Part shown: piece by piece, positions 1-10,800 of the stretch
Position numbering within the stretch: the first letter of the stretch is position 1
How the letters are laid out: each line of letters starts with the position of its first letter
DNA from: Orthonyx spaldingii
Lineage: Eukaryota > Chordata > Aves > Passeriformes > Orthonychidae
DNA length: 64,000 nt
Assembly: GCA_013397795.1 (NCBI GenBank)
Contig: VZTJ01005497.1
Coordinates: 237,038 to 301,037, forward strand
Direction: 5' to 3'
Made by a program: the position numbers and the translations under genes
Notes under the pieces: model-generated
Databases searched by the model: none
What the model was told of the DNA's origin: nothing
What the model saw: only the letters and a program-made list of their open reading frames with translations

Positions 1-1232
1 ACCACATGCCAGGATGGTCCCCATGTCCCGCAGCTGGTCCCAGTCTGGCTACCTACTTCTAGTGCCTGGTCAAATCAGGGCTGAATCTTTTAGGTTATCA
101 TTATCCCTCTCCCTTCATCATCCCTTTCTGAGCAGTCCTGTAATCCATCTTGCCCTTCACAGCAGGAGGGATTCTTTGATTTAGGGTCAGGGCTGGTTTC
201 TCTTGCCACCTAGCATCTTCTGTCCCTTAAGTACGTCTTTTCTTACCCATCCTGTTGCCCTGACTGAGTTAGAAATCCCACTGCCTGGTTTCCACCATCA
301 GTTATTAGAGAAGATTTCCTGGGTTTTACTAAATTAGATCCTCTCCTTCATCTCCTCCAACCTTGCTGCTTGGGAGGTCTTTATGCCACTACTGCAGTCT
401 CTGCACTGCCTGTGTTTTATTCCAAACTGCTCCCTCCACATCACTGCAAGGCTCCTCAGATCCTCCAAATGCGCCTGGCTGCAGCCCCAGGCAGCACAAG
501 AGGGCTCACATAGTGGGGGGAAATAATGGAAAATCGGTGAGGAGGATTGTAAACACACTCAACTGATGTGTAGCTGGGGTGTAGAAAAACCCATAGATCA
601 CTGTCTAGCCTTGTATGTTGGAGAAGTGGAACATCTGTGTTGAGACAGCTCAGAAGCACCTATTGAACAGGCTTGAGATCCTGCCCTGCTACCAGAAAGA
701 TCAAAGTACATCAATGAACTACACTTGCACAAATCCCTGAAATACAGGTGAATACAGCAGGTTTACTGATACACTGACATGGACTGAGCTCTGTGGTTCC
801 AGTCCCCTCCTTGTCCCTACCCAGCGCTGGTTTGGGGATCTCCTGGAGGGGAGGGTAACAAAAATAAATCTGGTCTTTGCATTTCATCCACACTTTTGTG
901 GTTGTTCCTGCACCCTGCCTGTGTCGGGTCACACACAGAGTTGGAAGAACATGGGACTGTGCAGCCTGATGGAGCTGGGACTGTTTGAGTTACCGCCAGC
1001 AAAGCTCCCAGAAATAACCACAGGCACCTCTGAGTGCCCTCAGCCCCCATACCAGGGAAGGGAAAGCCTTCCTGGTTTTGCGAAGTTGTGTGCCTGCTTT
1101 GCAGAGCAGGGGTAAGGTAGACCCCACAACCAGCCGTGGCTGTGCCCCCAGCTCACATTTCCCAGACACAGACCCTGTCCCAGGGTTTAATCCTGCCCCC
1201 AGACCCATCCCCGAGGGTTGCGCAGCACTTAC
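1..1232 (-). other. DUOXA intron (after second visible coding exon)
   Basis: No exon was recognised in this stretch on either strand. It follows the splice donor of the second visible DUOXA coding exon, so it is read as the next DUOXA intron. The following exon (family motifs for N-glycosylated loop 1 and the later membrane helices) was looked for on the minus strand and not seen, so it should lie left of the window. Short ORFs here match no family I know. Confidence 0.6.
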
Positions 1233-1587
1233 CGACAATCACCACTCCCACAAGGAGGCTGAGCAGAACACGGAGAGTCCAGTACAACCTCTGCAGGGAG
1301 AGAGGTGGGACATCAGGCAGGGAGGAACAGCCCTGGCTCTCCTCCTGCCTCACCCTAAACCACCAGGGAGGGTGCCAGCATCCAGAACATGGGGAGCAGT
1401 TGCCCATCCCCAGGGTCACGCACCGCGCGTCCACGGATGCCCGGGATGATGAGCAGGAAGCTGCAAGCCAGTGTCAGGAAGACTGCGATGACTATGATGG
1501 TGCTGATGTCAAACACAGCAGCCTTCCTCTGCTGCGGGTAGAAGGGGTAGATGCCATCAAACAGAGTCATCCTGCACGTCCAGGAGC
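1233..1587 (-). CDS. DUOXA2: Dual oxidase maturation factor (DUOXA2-like), first two coding exons, partial
   Basis: DUOXA proteins are multi-pass ER membrane partners needed for DUOX folding, ER exit and surface activity. Two minus-strand exons are visible. The first runs 1587 to 1424, has its acceptor at 1588-1590, the ATG at 1570-1568 and a gtgcgt donor. The second runs 1290 to 1233, with a CTGCAG acceptor and a gtaagt donor. Joined in phase they give 49 codons starting MTLFDGIYPFYPQ, a hydrophobic helix (about residues 23-42), the family signature IIPGIRG, then RLYWTLRVLLSLLVGVVIVG, the second helix. The MTL..G..PFYPQ start matches mammalian DUOXA2 better than DUOXA1. A 17-base 5' UTR piece precedes the ATG, so a further non-coding exon lies upstream, probably in the CpG island near 4.1 kb. 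The remaining exons are beyond the left edge. Confidence 0.9.
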
Positions 1588-1590
1588 CTG

Positions 1591-4103
1591 TGGGAGAGAG
1601 GTGGTCACAGCAGAGACCCTGCACTGCTCTGCCTGGATGCCTCCAGCCCGTGGTGGCTCAGTTCTGAAATAACCAGCTGAGGAAGGTTCACCTAAAGAGT
1701 CCCCAGAGGGACAAGGAAATGTGACACTGCAAGGAAGTAGGTGAGTAGAATACTCCCCAGCAGAGAACACGCCACCCAAAAGCCCTCAGTGGAGGAGAGG
1801 AGGTGCCTGGGGCAGTACTTCAGCAGCCCGAGGGACTGTGGCAGCCCAAGGAACCACGAGCCCCTGTCCTGCTGCAGTGTGAGGCGCAGCCCCAGAGCAG
1901 GAACCTGAACAGCTCTTGCCTGGACAGGGCCAGGTCTTTCCCTCCAGCAGGTGCAGCCAGGACTTTCCACTTCAGGGTGAACCCTTAGGGGAAGGGCCCA
2001 AGCCAGTGACCACTGCAGAAGCATTTTCCTTCAAAATTACAAGGAACCACTGAAAACATGGATTTCACAATAGCAAAATTATCCCCAACCAAGGATCAGC
2101 AGTGCCAAGTGGAACAAAGCCCACTATTCCCATTCCTGCCCATTTCCTCCAAGAAGCTTTTCCCCAGGAGCTGCTGGTGTGGTGAAGGAGGAAGAGGGAG
2201 GACTGGTCCTGCACTTGGTCCAGAGGGGCCAGAAGCAGCCCCTAGTCCCAGAATGAGGGTCCAAAGAAGATAAAAACTCCATGAGCACATCTCAAGGCTA
2301 AAGCAGGCTGAAGTACATAAGATGAAAAGGTGTGTCATTCCCACAGATTACTTTGAACTTCCTCTGACACTCCAGTTCCAGCAATTACACATCTTCTCCC
2401 TGTGCCTGGATTAGATCTTTTCTACCAAAACTGGTAATATGCTTAGTCCTCATTTTGCTTATTTAATAGCTTCTCTGCATGTAACTACCCCAGGAAGTTT
2501 GCTAAAGTCAAGGAATGCCAGAGCTGATCTGACTCATGACCAAACAGCATTTTATTCTGTCCCTGTACAGAGGAGATGATTTTATTCTCATTTTCCAAAA
2601 ACACTATTAATCATATTTTTAGGTAAGGTGCAACCCAGAGCAATTCAGCCACAAAAAACTGGTTCCAAATCCCTAGGATTGGGGAATCACAATAACTATC
2701 ATAAACTAGTTTGCTTGGACAGCTGAATTGCTTTTCAATACACAAAGCAATATTTGATTTGAGAATAATTTTCTGTCCCATAACCCAAATAATAACAGCA
2801 AAGAGTTTAATGGAGACTGGGATTTTACAATGGATCTGGACCTGAATTTATCTTGACTCTGTTCCAGACTAACAGAGCTGTCATGTGCTCTTACAAATCT
2901 TGTTCAGGGCTATCTTGCTGTAACAGCTTTGGGTTATTTCCTTGGAAAGCCAAACCCAGAGAAGGGCAGCCTTCAAGTGTTATGATTACCTGGCAAGCAG
3001 GAGCTGTAGCTGATTACTGATGCTACTGAAGTCCAGCAAAAGTGCCCACAAAACAGTCAGAGCTGCTGCAAGAAAAGAAATAAATGAGTAGTTTAACCTA
3101 GGACAGATTAAATCTTAATGGCTTGAATTCCACTTCTTTCCTGGTACCTCTGCCCAAATTTCCTATGAGATACAATGAAGCAAGGAAAGATTTCCAAGTC
3201 TGTATTCACCATAACACAACTCTTCACAGTTTAAAAAATTAAAAACCAGAACATAATATGAAGAGTGCTGCCTTGTTAAACCTAATTTAACTTTCAACCA
3301 ACACCAAAGGATGTTTGCATTTCCGTATGGTTTGTAGCTTCTGGGACTTGTTTTATAGAGAATTTCCAGGGAAACAACTCTTTTGCTGTCTGCCCATCTT
3401 TCTCCCTTGATTGCCCTTCACAGAAGACCAGCTCTTTGGCATTTTTGCAGCTTTCAAGTGGAAAAGTGGTGCCTACAGCTCACAGCAGGAGAAACTGAAC
3501 TCGTTGCACCTTGGAAAGCATCCTCCACGCCGAAGCATTGCTGTGACCGTAGAGACCCTGTGGTTCCCTCTTAGTGTATGGAGGGGGGAAAAACTGAAAA
3601 CGTCTTGAAGGAAGGATCAGAAATTCAGCAGAAATAGACAATTATCTTATGTTTTAAAATATTCTGGGCTTGGAGGAGAGAAAGACAAGGGAGGCAGGAA
3701 GTTTGCCCAAACCCAGAAGTTTCTCCTTACAGAAACTCCATTTTCCTGCTCCAGAATGAATCGAGATAAAAGGATTTTTTGGAAGTGCTCAGCAATCCTA
3801 GATGGGTTGCTCAGGGCTGCAGGTAGGTATTTTCCGTAGGAAAAAAGAGAAATCCTGTCCCCTGGAAACTGAATCATGAGAGCTGCAATTCGCAGATGGG
3901 GAAAGAGGGGTGAGGGGGCAATGTCGCTGCAGTTTCCTGACCCTCTAACAGAGTGGAATAGGAGAAACCGAGGGTTAACTCCAGACGGGAAGCATTCTCC
4001 CCTGGCGGCCGCTGCGAGCCGAGACCCCTGGAGCGCGGCGGGCAGCGCCGGGGACCGCTGGCAAAGAGAGGAGCCGGGGCGGGGCCGCCCCCTCCCACCA
4101 CCT
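1591..4103 (-). other. DUOXA first intron (5' UTR intron)
   Basis: This lies between the acceptor of the ATG-containing DUOXA exon and the putative leader-exon donor at 4104-4105. It is mostly unremarkable AT-moderate sequence that becomes GC-rich after about 3.95 kb. I see no exon and no recognisable transposon. Confidence 0.5.
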
Positions 4104-4105
4104 AC

Positions 4106-4158
4106 CTCCTCCTTCTCCTCCTCCGCCCCCTGCTGCTGCTGCTGCGGGCGGCCCCGGG
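4106..4158 (-). other. DUOXA2: Putative non-coding leader exon of DUOXA (3' part)
   Basis: On the minus strand a purine-rich stretch ends in GGAG followed by gtaggtgg, a plausible donor. The ATG-containing exon at 1587 begins with a clear acceptor, so an upstream exon must exist, and this is the best candidate in the CpG island. The 5' limit is unknown and may lie in the N run. Confidence 0.4.
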
Positions 4159-4177
4159 NNNNNNNNNNNNNNNNNNN
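4159..4177. other. Assembly gap (19 N) in the DUOX/DUOXA promoter
   Basis: A run of N inside the most GC-rich part of the CpG island. GC dropout is the likely cause, and the real length may differ. Confidence 0.99.
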
Positions 4178-4251
4178 GGGCGCGGGCCGTATGTAACCCG
4201 CGGCACCGCCCGCCCGCCGCGCTCCCGCCGCGCTCCCGCCGCCGCACGCAG
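4178..4251 (+). other. DUOX2: Putative non-coding leader exon 1 of DUOX
   Basis: GC-rich sequence ending CGCACGCAG followed by gtgagg, a strong donor. The first coding exon at 7840 begins after a clear pyrimidine-rich acceptor and carries 28 bases of 5' UTR, so a leader exon is required. With this exon the gene has 34 exons, the same as I recall for human DUOX2. The start is only bounded by the gap. Confidence 0.5.
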
Positions 4252-4299
4252 GTGAGGCCGCCGCCGCTCGCCTGTCACACCTCGGGGGGCAGCGATCGC

Positions 4300-5000
4300 T
4301 GGGGACCGGGGACACGCGTGCCACTGCCCAAGAGGGGGACCGGAACACGCGTGTAGCCGTCTGCGTGGGGCTCCAAGGGATCGAGGATACGCATGTCCCC
4401 GCTTGCGTGGAGAAACGGGAGATAGAAGGACTGGGGATACCCATGTCCTCGCTTTCGGGGTCGGGGGGAACTGAGGGATCAGGGACACTCACATTCCCCA
4501 TCGGGGATGTGTCTGAGGGCCACGCGTGTCCACACTTCGAAGGATGTCTGACGGACCGAGAACTGCGTGGGCAGGGTGGGTGCGCGGGACAGAGGCCATT
4601 TGCGTGGAAGCTGCGGAACCCCCCTGCCCCCGCGGGGACGCGGTAGCCAGGGCTATGCACGCTGTTACCTGCGGGAGGTTCTGTCGTCTCTTCTGGACGG
4701 GACAGGAGCCGGTGCTTCTCTCCCTTTCTCCTGTTGTGGGGACACTTTGGGATGGGGCCGTGCCCCGGGGGACTGGAGGGGTCGGGTCGTATCCCCATGT
4801 CCCTGCCCGTCCTGAGGGCTGGAGGGCTCTGGGTGATGTGTGAAGACGGTGAGATGGGGCCGTGCGTGTCCTCACCTGCAGAGTGCGGTGGAGCCACGCA
4901 CATCCCTGCCGGTGAGGGAGCAGGCACGGGACGGAGCGTGTCCCATGTCCCTGCGTGGAGAGAGGACACCGCAGGCACAGGTAGAGACCCCTCATGTTCC
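4300..5000. repeat. Degenerate minisatellite next to the DUOX promoter
   Basis: An imperfect motif resembling ggrayacgcatgtccccgc followed by tgcgtgg recurs near 4306, 4341, 4385, 4433, 4481, 4517, 4640, 4790, 4865 and 4941. Spacing is about 35-48 bp in the first part and looser later. Copies are strongly diverged but keep the acgcgtg/acgcatg core. The array lies in DUOX intron 1 and supports long spurious open frames on both strands. Confidence 0.6.
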
Positions 5001-7839
5001 TTCAGGGGACAAAGTCCCTGCTGTGCTCTGGGGCATTGGGGCATCCGGCCCCAGGACGAAGCTGGAGACACCACTCATCCCAGATTGTGTGGCTCTTCAT
5101 GTGTGCAGATTGTCCATGGAGTGTGCACACATCTGGGATACTCTGGGGTCCAAGGCTGGGGAGATGTAGCCTTTTCTGAAATCCCAGGACTGACTGGTGG
5201 ATGGGGGAAGGTGACAGCCCCCAAGTGTGCTTCACTAGCACTGGGAAGAGATAGAAATTAGCTGTGACTCACAAGGACCATAGGGATCAGGCTCCAGGTT
5301 TCTGGAATGCCTTGGATCTGCTGTACTCTGTGTGACCACAGGTTCTGCCATGGGGCTGATGCTCTCTCAGGATGATGGTGTGTTCCACAATCCCAGGTGA
5401 TCTGTGGCTCCAGGGAGAGCCCAGCAGACTTTTGGAGGCTGAAGCCCTAACTTTAGGGGAGCCAAAGCTGCTGGGATCAAGTGGAACAGGAGATCCTTGC
5501 TCTTTGGGAAGGTGTTTGCACTATCTAACATACCATTTTTGGAGGAGTGTGAAACTCCAGGCTTTGACAGGGCACAGGGATCGTTTCTGATGGGAAAAGA
5601 CAAGGCTGACAAGCTTAATTTCAATAGATGCAGAGGGAGGGAATGAGTTTCCGAAGGTGGCGCATGGAATCTGTGGAAAAGCAGGGTTTGGAGGGCTCAT
5701 CATTACAACATTCCTGGAAAGCTTGACAAGACTCTGGAAATAATCCACACTTACCAAGCCTTCCCTCAGCAAGCTGCACCATGGACATCCAAGGTCAGTC
5801 TGCAAGATCACCACTGTTACTGTATCACAGTGGCCATGATCCAGACTGGAAAACCTCCAGAGTCTTGGATTGATAGGGCAATAAGTGGATTTTAATTTCT
5901 GGGGCATGGAGAGATAAAGGATTCATGAGAACTGGCATCTCATTTGACGGTTTGGGACAAGAGCAATTCCCATACCTGAGGGAGTTGTGCTCAGTGACAG
6001 CAGGAATTTTGAAACACTTGTTCTGCTGTAACTCTGGGTCTGGGAAGACCCAGGGGGAAGGGAGAGACAATCTGTGCTGTGGCTGTGGTGATATGTTTTG
6101 AGCCTTGGCTTTGCTCCACATCTCCTGAGCCACTTCTGCAGCACCTTCAGACCTCACTCTGCAGGGGGGTTGCAACTCTGTACATTCTGAGTCAGGAGGA
6201 GATAAATCCAGCTGTGTCTCCAGGGTCTCCCTTCCTACAGGACAGGAGGCCATGTGAACCTCTGCACACAAGTCAACCACAACTGCTGCCAATGCTCAGG
6301 GAAGGGGCTGCTTCAACAGGGAGAGCTTTTAGGAAGGAGAATCCCATGTGGTGATGGTGACAGGGCTCTGCCCTCCTGGCAGAGGTCACAGGCATCTTCA
6401 TGGGTCACAATTAGCCAAACTTTCATGTTCTTTGTAAGGAATGGGACTCTTGGAGTCCCTAGTTCCCATCAGCTGCACAACGCAAATCTCACATCCACCA
6501 GACCACGTTCAGCACACAGCTGTGGGATGGAAAGGATGTGGAATGGAAGAGCTGTTGTGATGGTGAAGGAGTGTGGAAATGTCATTTCTTGAGACACAAC
6601 TTATTTTCTAATGCAAAAGACTAAAAGTACAGGAATCTCTGGCTGAAGGATTGACTATGGGTTACATGCTCTGCTCACAGCCTGGTGATGAGTGTTTAAA
6701 TTAATGAGCGTGGTTAATGTGAGTGCAAATTATAATATTTAAGTCTCAGACCACTTTGTTTTCCAAGCAGACAGTGCGACATGAACTCATCTTTTGCAGT
6801 TTGCACCACTGAGAGTTACAGGTGAAAAATCCCCACTGCAGTTCTCAGTAAATCCAAAATAAAACCTACAGAGCTGCTGGTAATGAGTAAGCCTTTCCAC
6901 ACACAGATTTTCTTTAAGTTTTAATTAAAATAATGAAAAAAATTTGAAAATTAAAAACATCACTTTGGATGTGACAGAGTGGTGTAGGAAAAGCTGAAAC
7001 CTGTGCATTACTGCATCTCTTGGCAGCACAGCTCTTCTGAAATAGTGCTGGGTCTTTGGATACACACTGAGACAAGGACAAAGAGCCATATTTAGTGGAA
7101 AACCCTGTCTTGGAGTTAAATTCAGGTTTGGCATTTCTGTGCATGGAAGGCCAGTCGTAGGTGGCATTGTCACATTTGTGACTCTAAATCACTTCACAAT
7201 TCAGGGCTGGGAATCCCTCTCTTCTGCCAGGTGTTGCCTGGGATTTTAAAGGTTCAGCTCCCAGTGATGAAATTTCCGGGCTTTTGTAGAAAGGGAGGTG
7301 GTAAAGCATCATGAGAAAGGCTGGTCAGGAGGGATGGCCGTCAGGTTAGCTCAGAGTGGATGAAATTGTCTTGTCTGCAGTATTCACACACTTTGGGATG
7401 TCTGACTGTGCACTGAGGCTTTTCCATCATGTTCACAGCTGGATTTTGCTTGGATTGGTCAATGCCAGAAAAATTTCCAGCTGAAGTGTGCCTGTTTCTG
7501 TAATGAAGGGCTTTCTGTAATGGAGCAGGCACAACAGGATGATGAGCTGTGAGTCTGTAACTGGGATACCCCAAGGCAGGGCCACTGGTCCTGCTCCAGC
7601 AGAAAGGTGTTCTCAAGTCAGCTGACACATCCTGACATCCCAAGGTGATGGGGTTTCATATGATCCCTGCCAACTTCCCTCAGCCCAAATCAGGAGACAC
7701 TGCTGATGGATGATGGCAGCAGCGGGGCTTTACCCAGCAGCAGAAACCACAAAAAGGAGCTGAGATTTTGGTCTGTGCATGTTTCCAGCCTCTGAGAGCA
7801 GCCCACCTCCAGCTCCCTCCCTCTCCTCTCCATTTGCAG
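5000..7839 (+). other. DUOX intron 1, remainder
   Basis: No exon or clear transposon recognised. Sequence drifts from GC-rich near the promoter to AT-moderate around 6.7-7.0 kb and ends in the pyrimidine-rich acceptor at 7825-7839. Short ORFs on both strands match nothing I know. Confidence 0.5.
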
Positions 7840-7867
7840 CTCGCTGCTTCCAAAGACACAGTGGCCA

Positions 7868-10800
7868 ATGCAACCTGCAGCAATGATGTTGAGTTTGGTT
7901 GTGGTTCTGGTGGGGACATGGACCTTGGGGGGTAAGTGCAATTTCGGGAAAGGGAACCCAAGGGGAGATTCTGGGTAGTTGATGCCCCTCAGGGAAATCT
8001 CCTCTGACCCATAGGGCATCATATCAGAGCAATCTGACCTAGCGGAAGGTGTCTGCCCATGGCAGGGTGAATGGAACCAGCTGATGTCTATGGTCCCTTC
8101 CAACCCAAATTCTGTGATTCTATGAAGCAGTTTGTGAGGAGATAAGAAAAAATTGGAGCAAAGTGCAGGTTGATAGACTGTCCTACTACACCTGAGATAA
8201 GGACACAGTTTGTAAGCAGGAACCGGAAGTCTTTGCTAGTAAAAAGTAAAAAGTAAAAGCAATAAAAATTAACATGAAGGAAATAAGGCTGATGCTGACA
8301 CAAAGGTGCAACTCCAGTGTCAAGGTCCTCCTTTGGCTCACATGGACATTGTAGGAGTCAGAAGTAAGGAGAGGTTTCTGATCTAGTGAGAGAGAAGGAG
8401 AAAAGGAATGTCTTTTGGGATTAGACTGGTGGTAGCCACAAATTGATCTGGGGACATCAGGGTCACAAGCAGAAATTACTAATTTTAGCTATTGTCCCTC
8501 AAAAGGAGTGCAAAACTTGTGTAAAAAACTGCATATCTAGGAAGTTTCAGAAAGACTATGGGAAAAGATCACAATATAAATATAATTCTCTATGGTGATG
8601 CTTGTTTCATGTGATGCTTGTTTCATGTTTTTTTCTTGCTGCTCATCAAGTGGGTCCTGTCTCTTCCAGGAGCTCAGGAGAGCATCTCCTGGGAGGTCCA
8701 GCGCTACGACGGCTGGTACAACAATCTGCTGCACCACAGCCATGGCTCTGTGGGTGAGTGCCGGGCCTGGGGACAGGAATAGTGGGATGGGACAAGATGA
8801 GCTGCCCCATGGGCATCTGGCTTGCTTTGTGGCTGAGACAGAAACCTTTCTGACCTGAGCCTGAACCAAGCAGGTGAGCAGACAATGCCACCTCCCATGG
8901 CCCTCAGTGGTCCCTAGATGCACCTAAGAGCCCTGTTAGAGCAGTGTGGAGGGGCCAGACTGCCCAGGCACAATCTGCACGTCACGCTGGTGTTGGATCA
9001 GTCCCAGAGCAAAGCTGTGCCTTTGTGAAATCACTCAGAATATCCAAGGCAGGGAGGACCCAGCTCTTTTCAGCAGGTGTTTCTGTGATGGTCAGGGATC
9101 CCAGAGCTGCAAAAAACCATATTCAGTCAAAATCAGTGTGCAGTTCAACCACAATTCAACACAAGGTGGAAGAGTTCATTGTCCAGGCATGCTGAACCTA
9201 TTGATTTTCTGCTCTGCACAGAGCTGATACCATGTACAGGCTGGTACTGGGAGAGGCATTCGGGATTTCCCTCTGCCAGTGGTGAACTGCTTCCTCATGC
9301 CTACAGCCAGTCCCTCGGCTCAACTCTAGATGTCCCTGAATCAGGGACCAGGACAGATCAGGCAGGATCTTATCTAAAACACTGAAGATTCTGAATCCTC
9401 ATTTCTGGCAGCCAGGTTGGTCACTGCTCTGGTGGCACAGTGGCACAAGGTGCAGTGGCAGTTGCACAGCATCCTCTGAGTCCAAAGGGCTCTCCCACAT
9501 GACATACGCATCACCAGCCCTTTGGTGACACCAAAACCTGCCAGGGAAAACCAGCCCTGTCAGACCAGATCTTCTTCTTCTAGAGCAGACAGATCAGACC
9601 TTAACTTTAGGAAACCAACATATGGAAACTAAGGTAGGAATTCAGGATTTCCCTCAGTTCTGGGGAGCTCCAGCAAATGGAGCCCACCACACTGGTGACA
9701 AGCCTTTCAAAATCAGTGAAAAATGACCTCCTGCCTCTGGGCTTTTCAGTTTTGGGACCAGCAAAGTCCCAAAGTGTGTGCAAAGTCAGGGTGTTTCTCT
9801 CTCATCTTCACACTCATCTCTCTGCCTCTCTGGGTGTTCCCTCTCCAATTCCCTATGGTGCTGGCAAACACCACACTTGTGTAGGATTGCACAGTTAACA
9901 TGGGACAGCTCAACATCACTTCAGCTACCCACTGGAGCACCACACCAGATGTCCAGGAGGCAACAGGGATGCACATGAACAAGAGAAGGACAACTGGAAG
10001 AGAGGAAGATGGAGGATGGTGGATCCCTCCTGGTTTTGAGATCCTAGTGTTGCAAGAAGTTGTGGGTGATGATACCAAAACTTGCATGTTCTTGGCCACT
10101 CTAAGAACCTATGCTATCCTCTCACTCTCTGCTGGGACCTGCACACATATCCATGTATCCCATTATGGCTGTGCCTCTCACTGGGTACCACAGAACCCAT
10201 TCCATGTTTTTCGGTGCTGCAGGAGCCAGGCTGCTGCGTCTCCTGCCAGCCAACTATGCAGACGGCGTCTACCAGGCACTGCAGGAGCCCCACGTGCCCA
10301 ATGCTCGCCAGCTCAGCAACGCGGTGGCACGGGGACTCTCAGGGCTGCCCTCCCGCAGGAACACAACCGTGCTGGCTGTCTTCTTCGGTAAGGCCTGGGG
10401 CCTGACGCTAACTGGAAAAATGTTGGTTTGGGTGGAAAAGTGTTGGTTTCTCGCACACCCAAGGCCATGCATCTGAGTGCTCCTCACGCAGCCCTCCATA
10501 GCAGTCCCACATGTGGATATCAGACCTAGAAAGCCTTGGGTACCACTGTACCACAGCACTGTCCAGCCAGGACAGTTTGTGTGGGTTCTCAGTGACCTTT
10601 GCCAGTTGACCCAAGTGATGATGTTTGGCATTTTGGAACTTTTTCATTTGTTTTAGCAGTGGAGTTGCCCCATGGCAAAAACACCAGACAGATCCAATAA
10701 GAGCTGTGTTGGGCTAAACTGCTGCAAGTTGAAGCAGTTTTTTCTGTATCCCAGGAGCTCAGTGCTATCTTAGGTCTCCAGGCTTGGATATGCCTGTCTT

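Larger units (their letters stand above)
3990..4320. promoter_or_regulatory. CpG-island bidirectional promoter of DUOXA and DUOX
   Basis: Very CpG-dense sequence, including a NotI-like GCGGCCGC near 4006, GC boxes (ggggcggggcc near 4078, ccgccccctg near 4123) and a short CTG run near 4131-4144. It sits between the minus-strand DUOXA gene and the plus-strand DUOX gene. A good minus-strand donor (GT at 4105-4104) and a good plus-strand donor (gtgagg at 4252) face away from each other about 150 bp apart. That is the arrangement expected for two leader exons fired from one promoter. Head-to-head DUOX/DUOXA pairs sharing a promoter are known in vertebrates. The exact transcription starts are not readable, and 19 bases are missing. 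Confidence 0.7.

Noticed and set aside
334..659. Searching 1-1232 for the third DUOXA coding exon
   Set aside because: No minus-strand reading carries the conserved extracellular-loop or later helix motifs of the family, so the exon is taken to lie outside the window.
3647..5074. 475-codon minus-strand ORF across the DUOX/DUOXA CpG island
   Set aside because: It spans an N gap of unknown length and a degenerate minisatellite, has low-complexity Pro/Ser/Arg composition and no domain. CpG-rich DNA is poor in stop codons.
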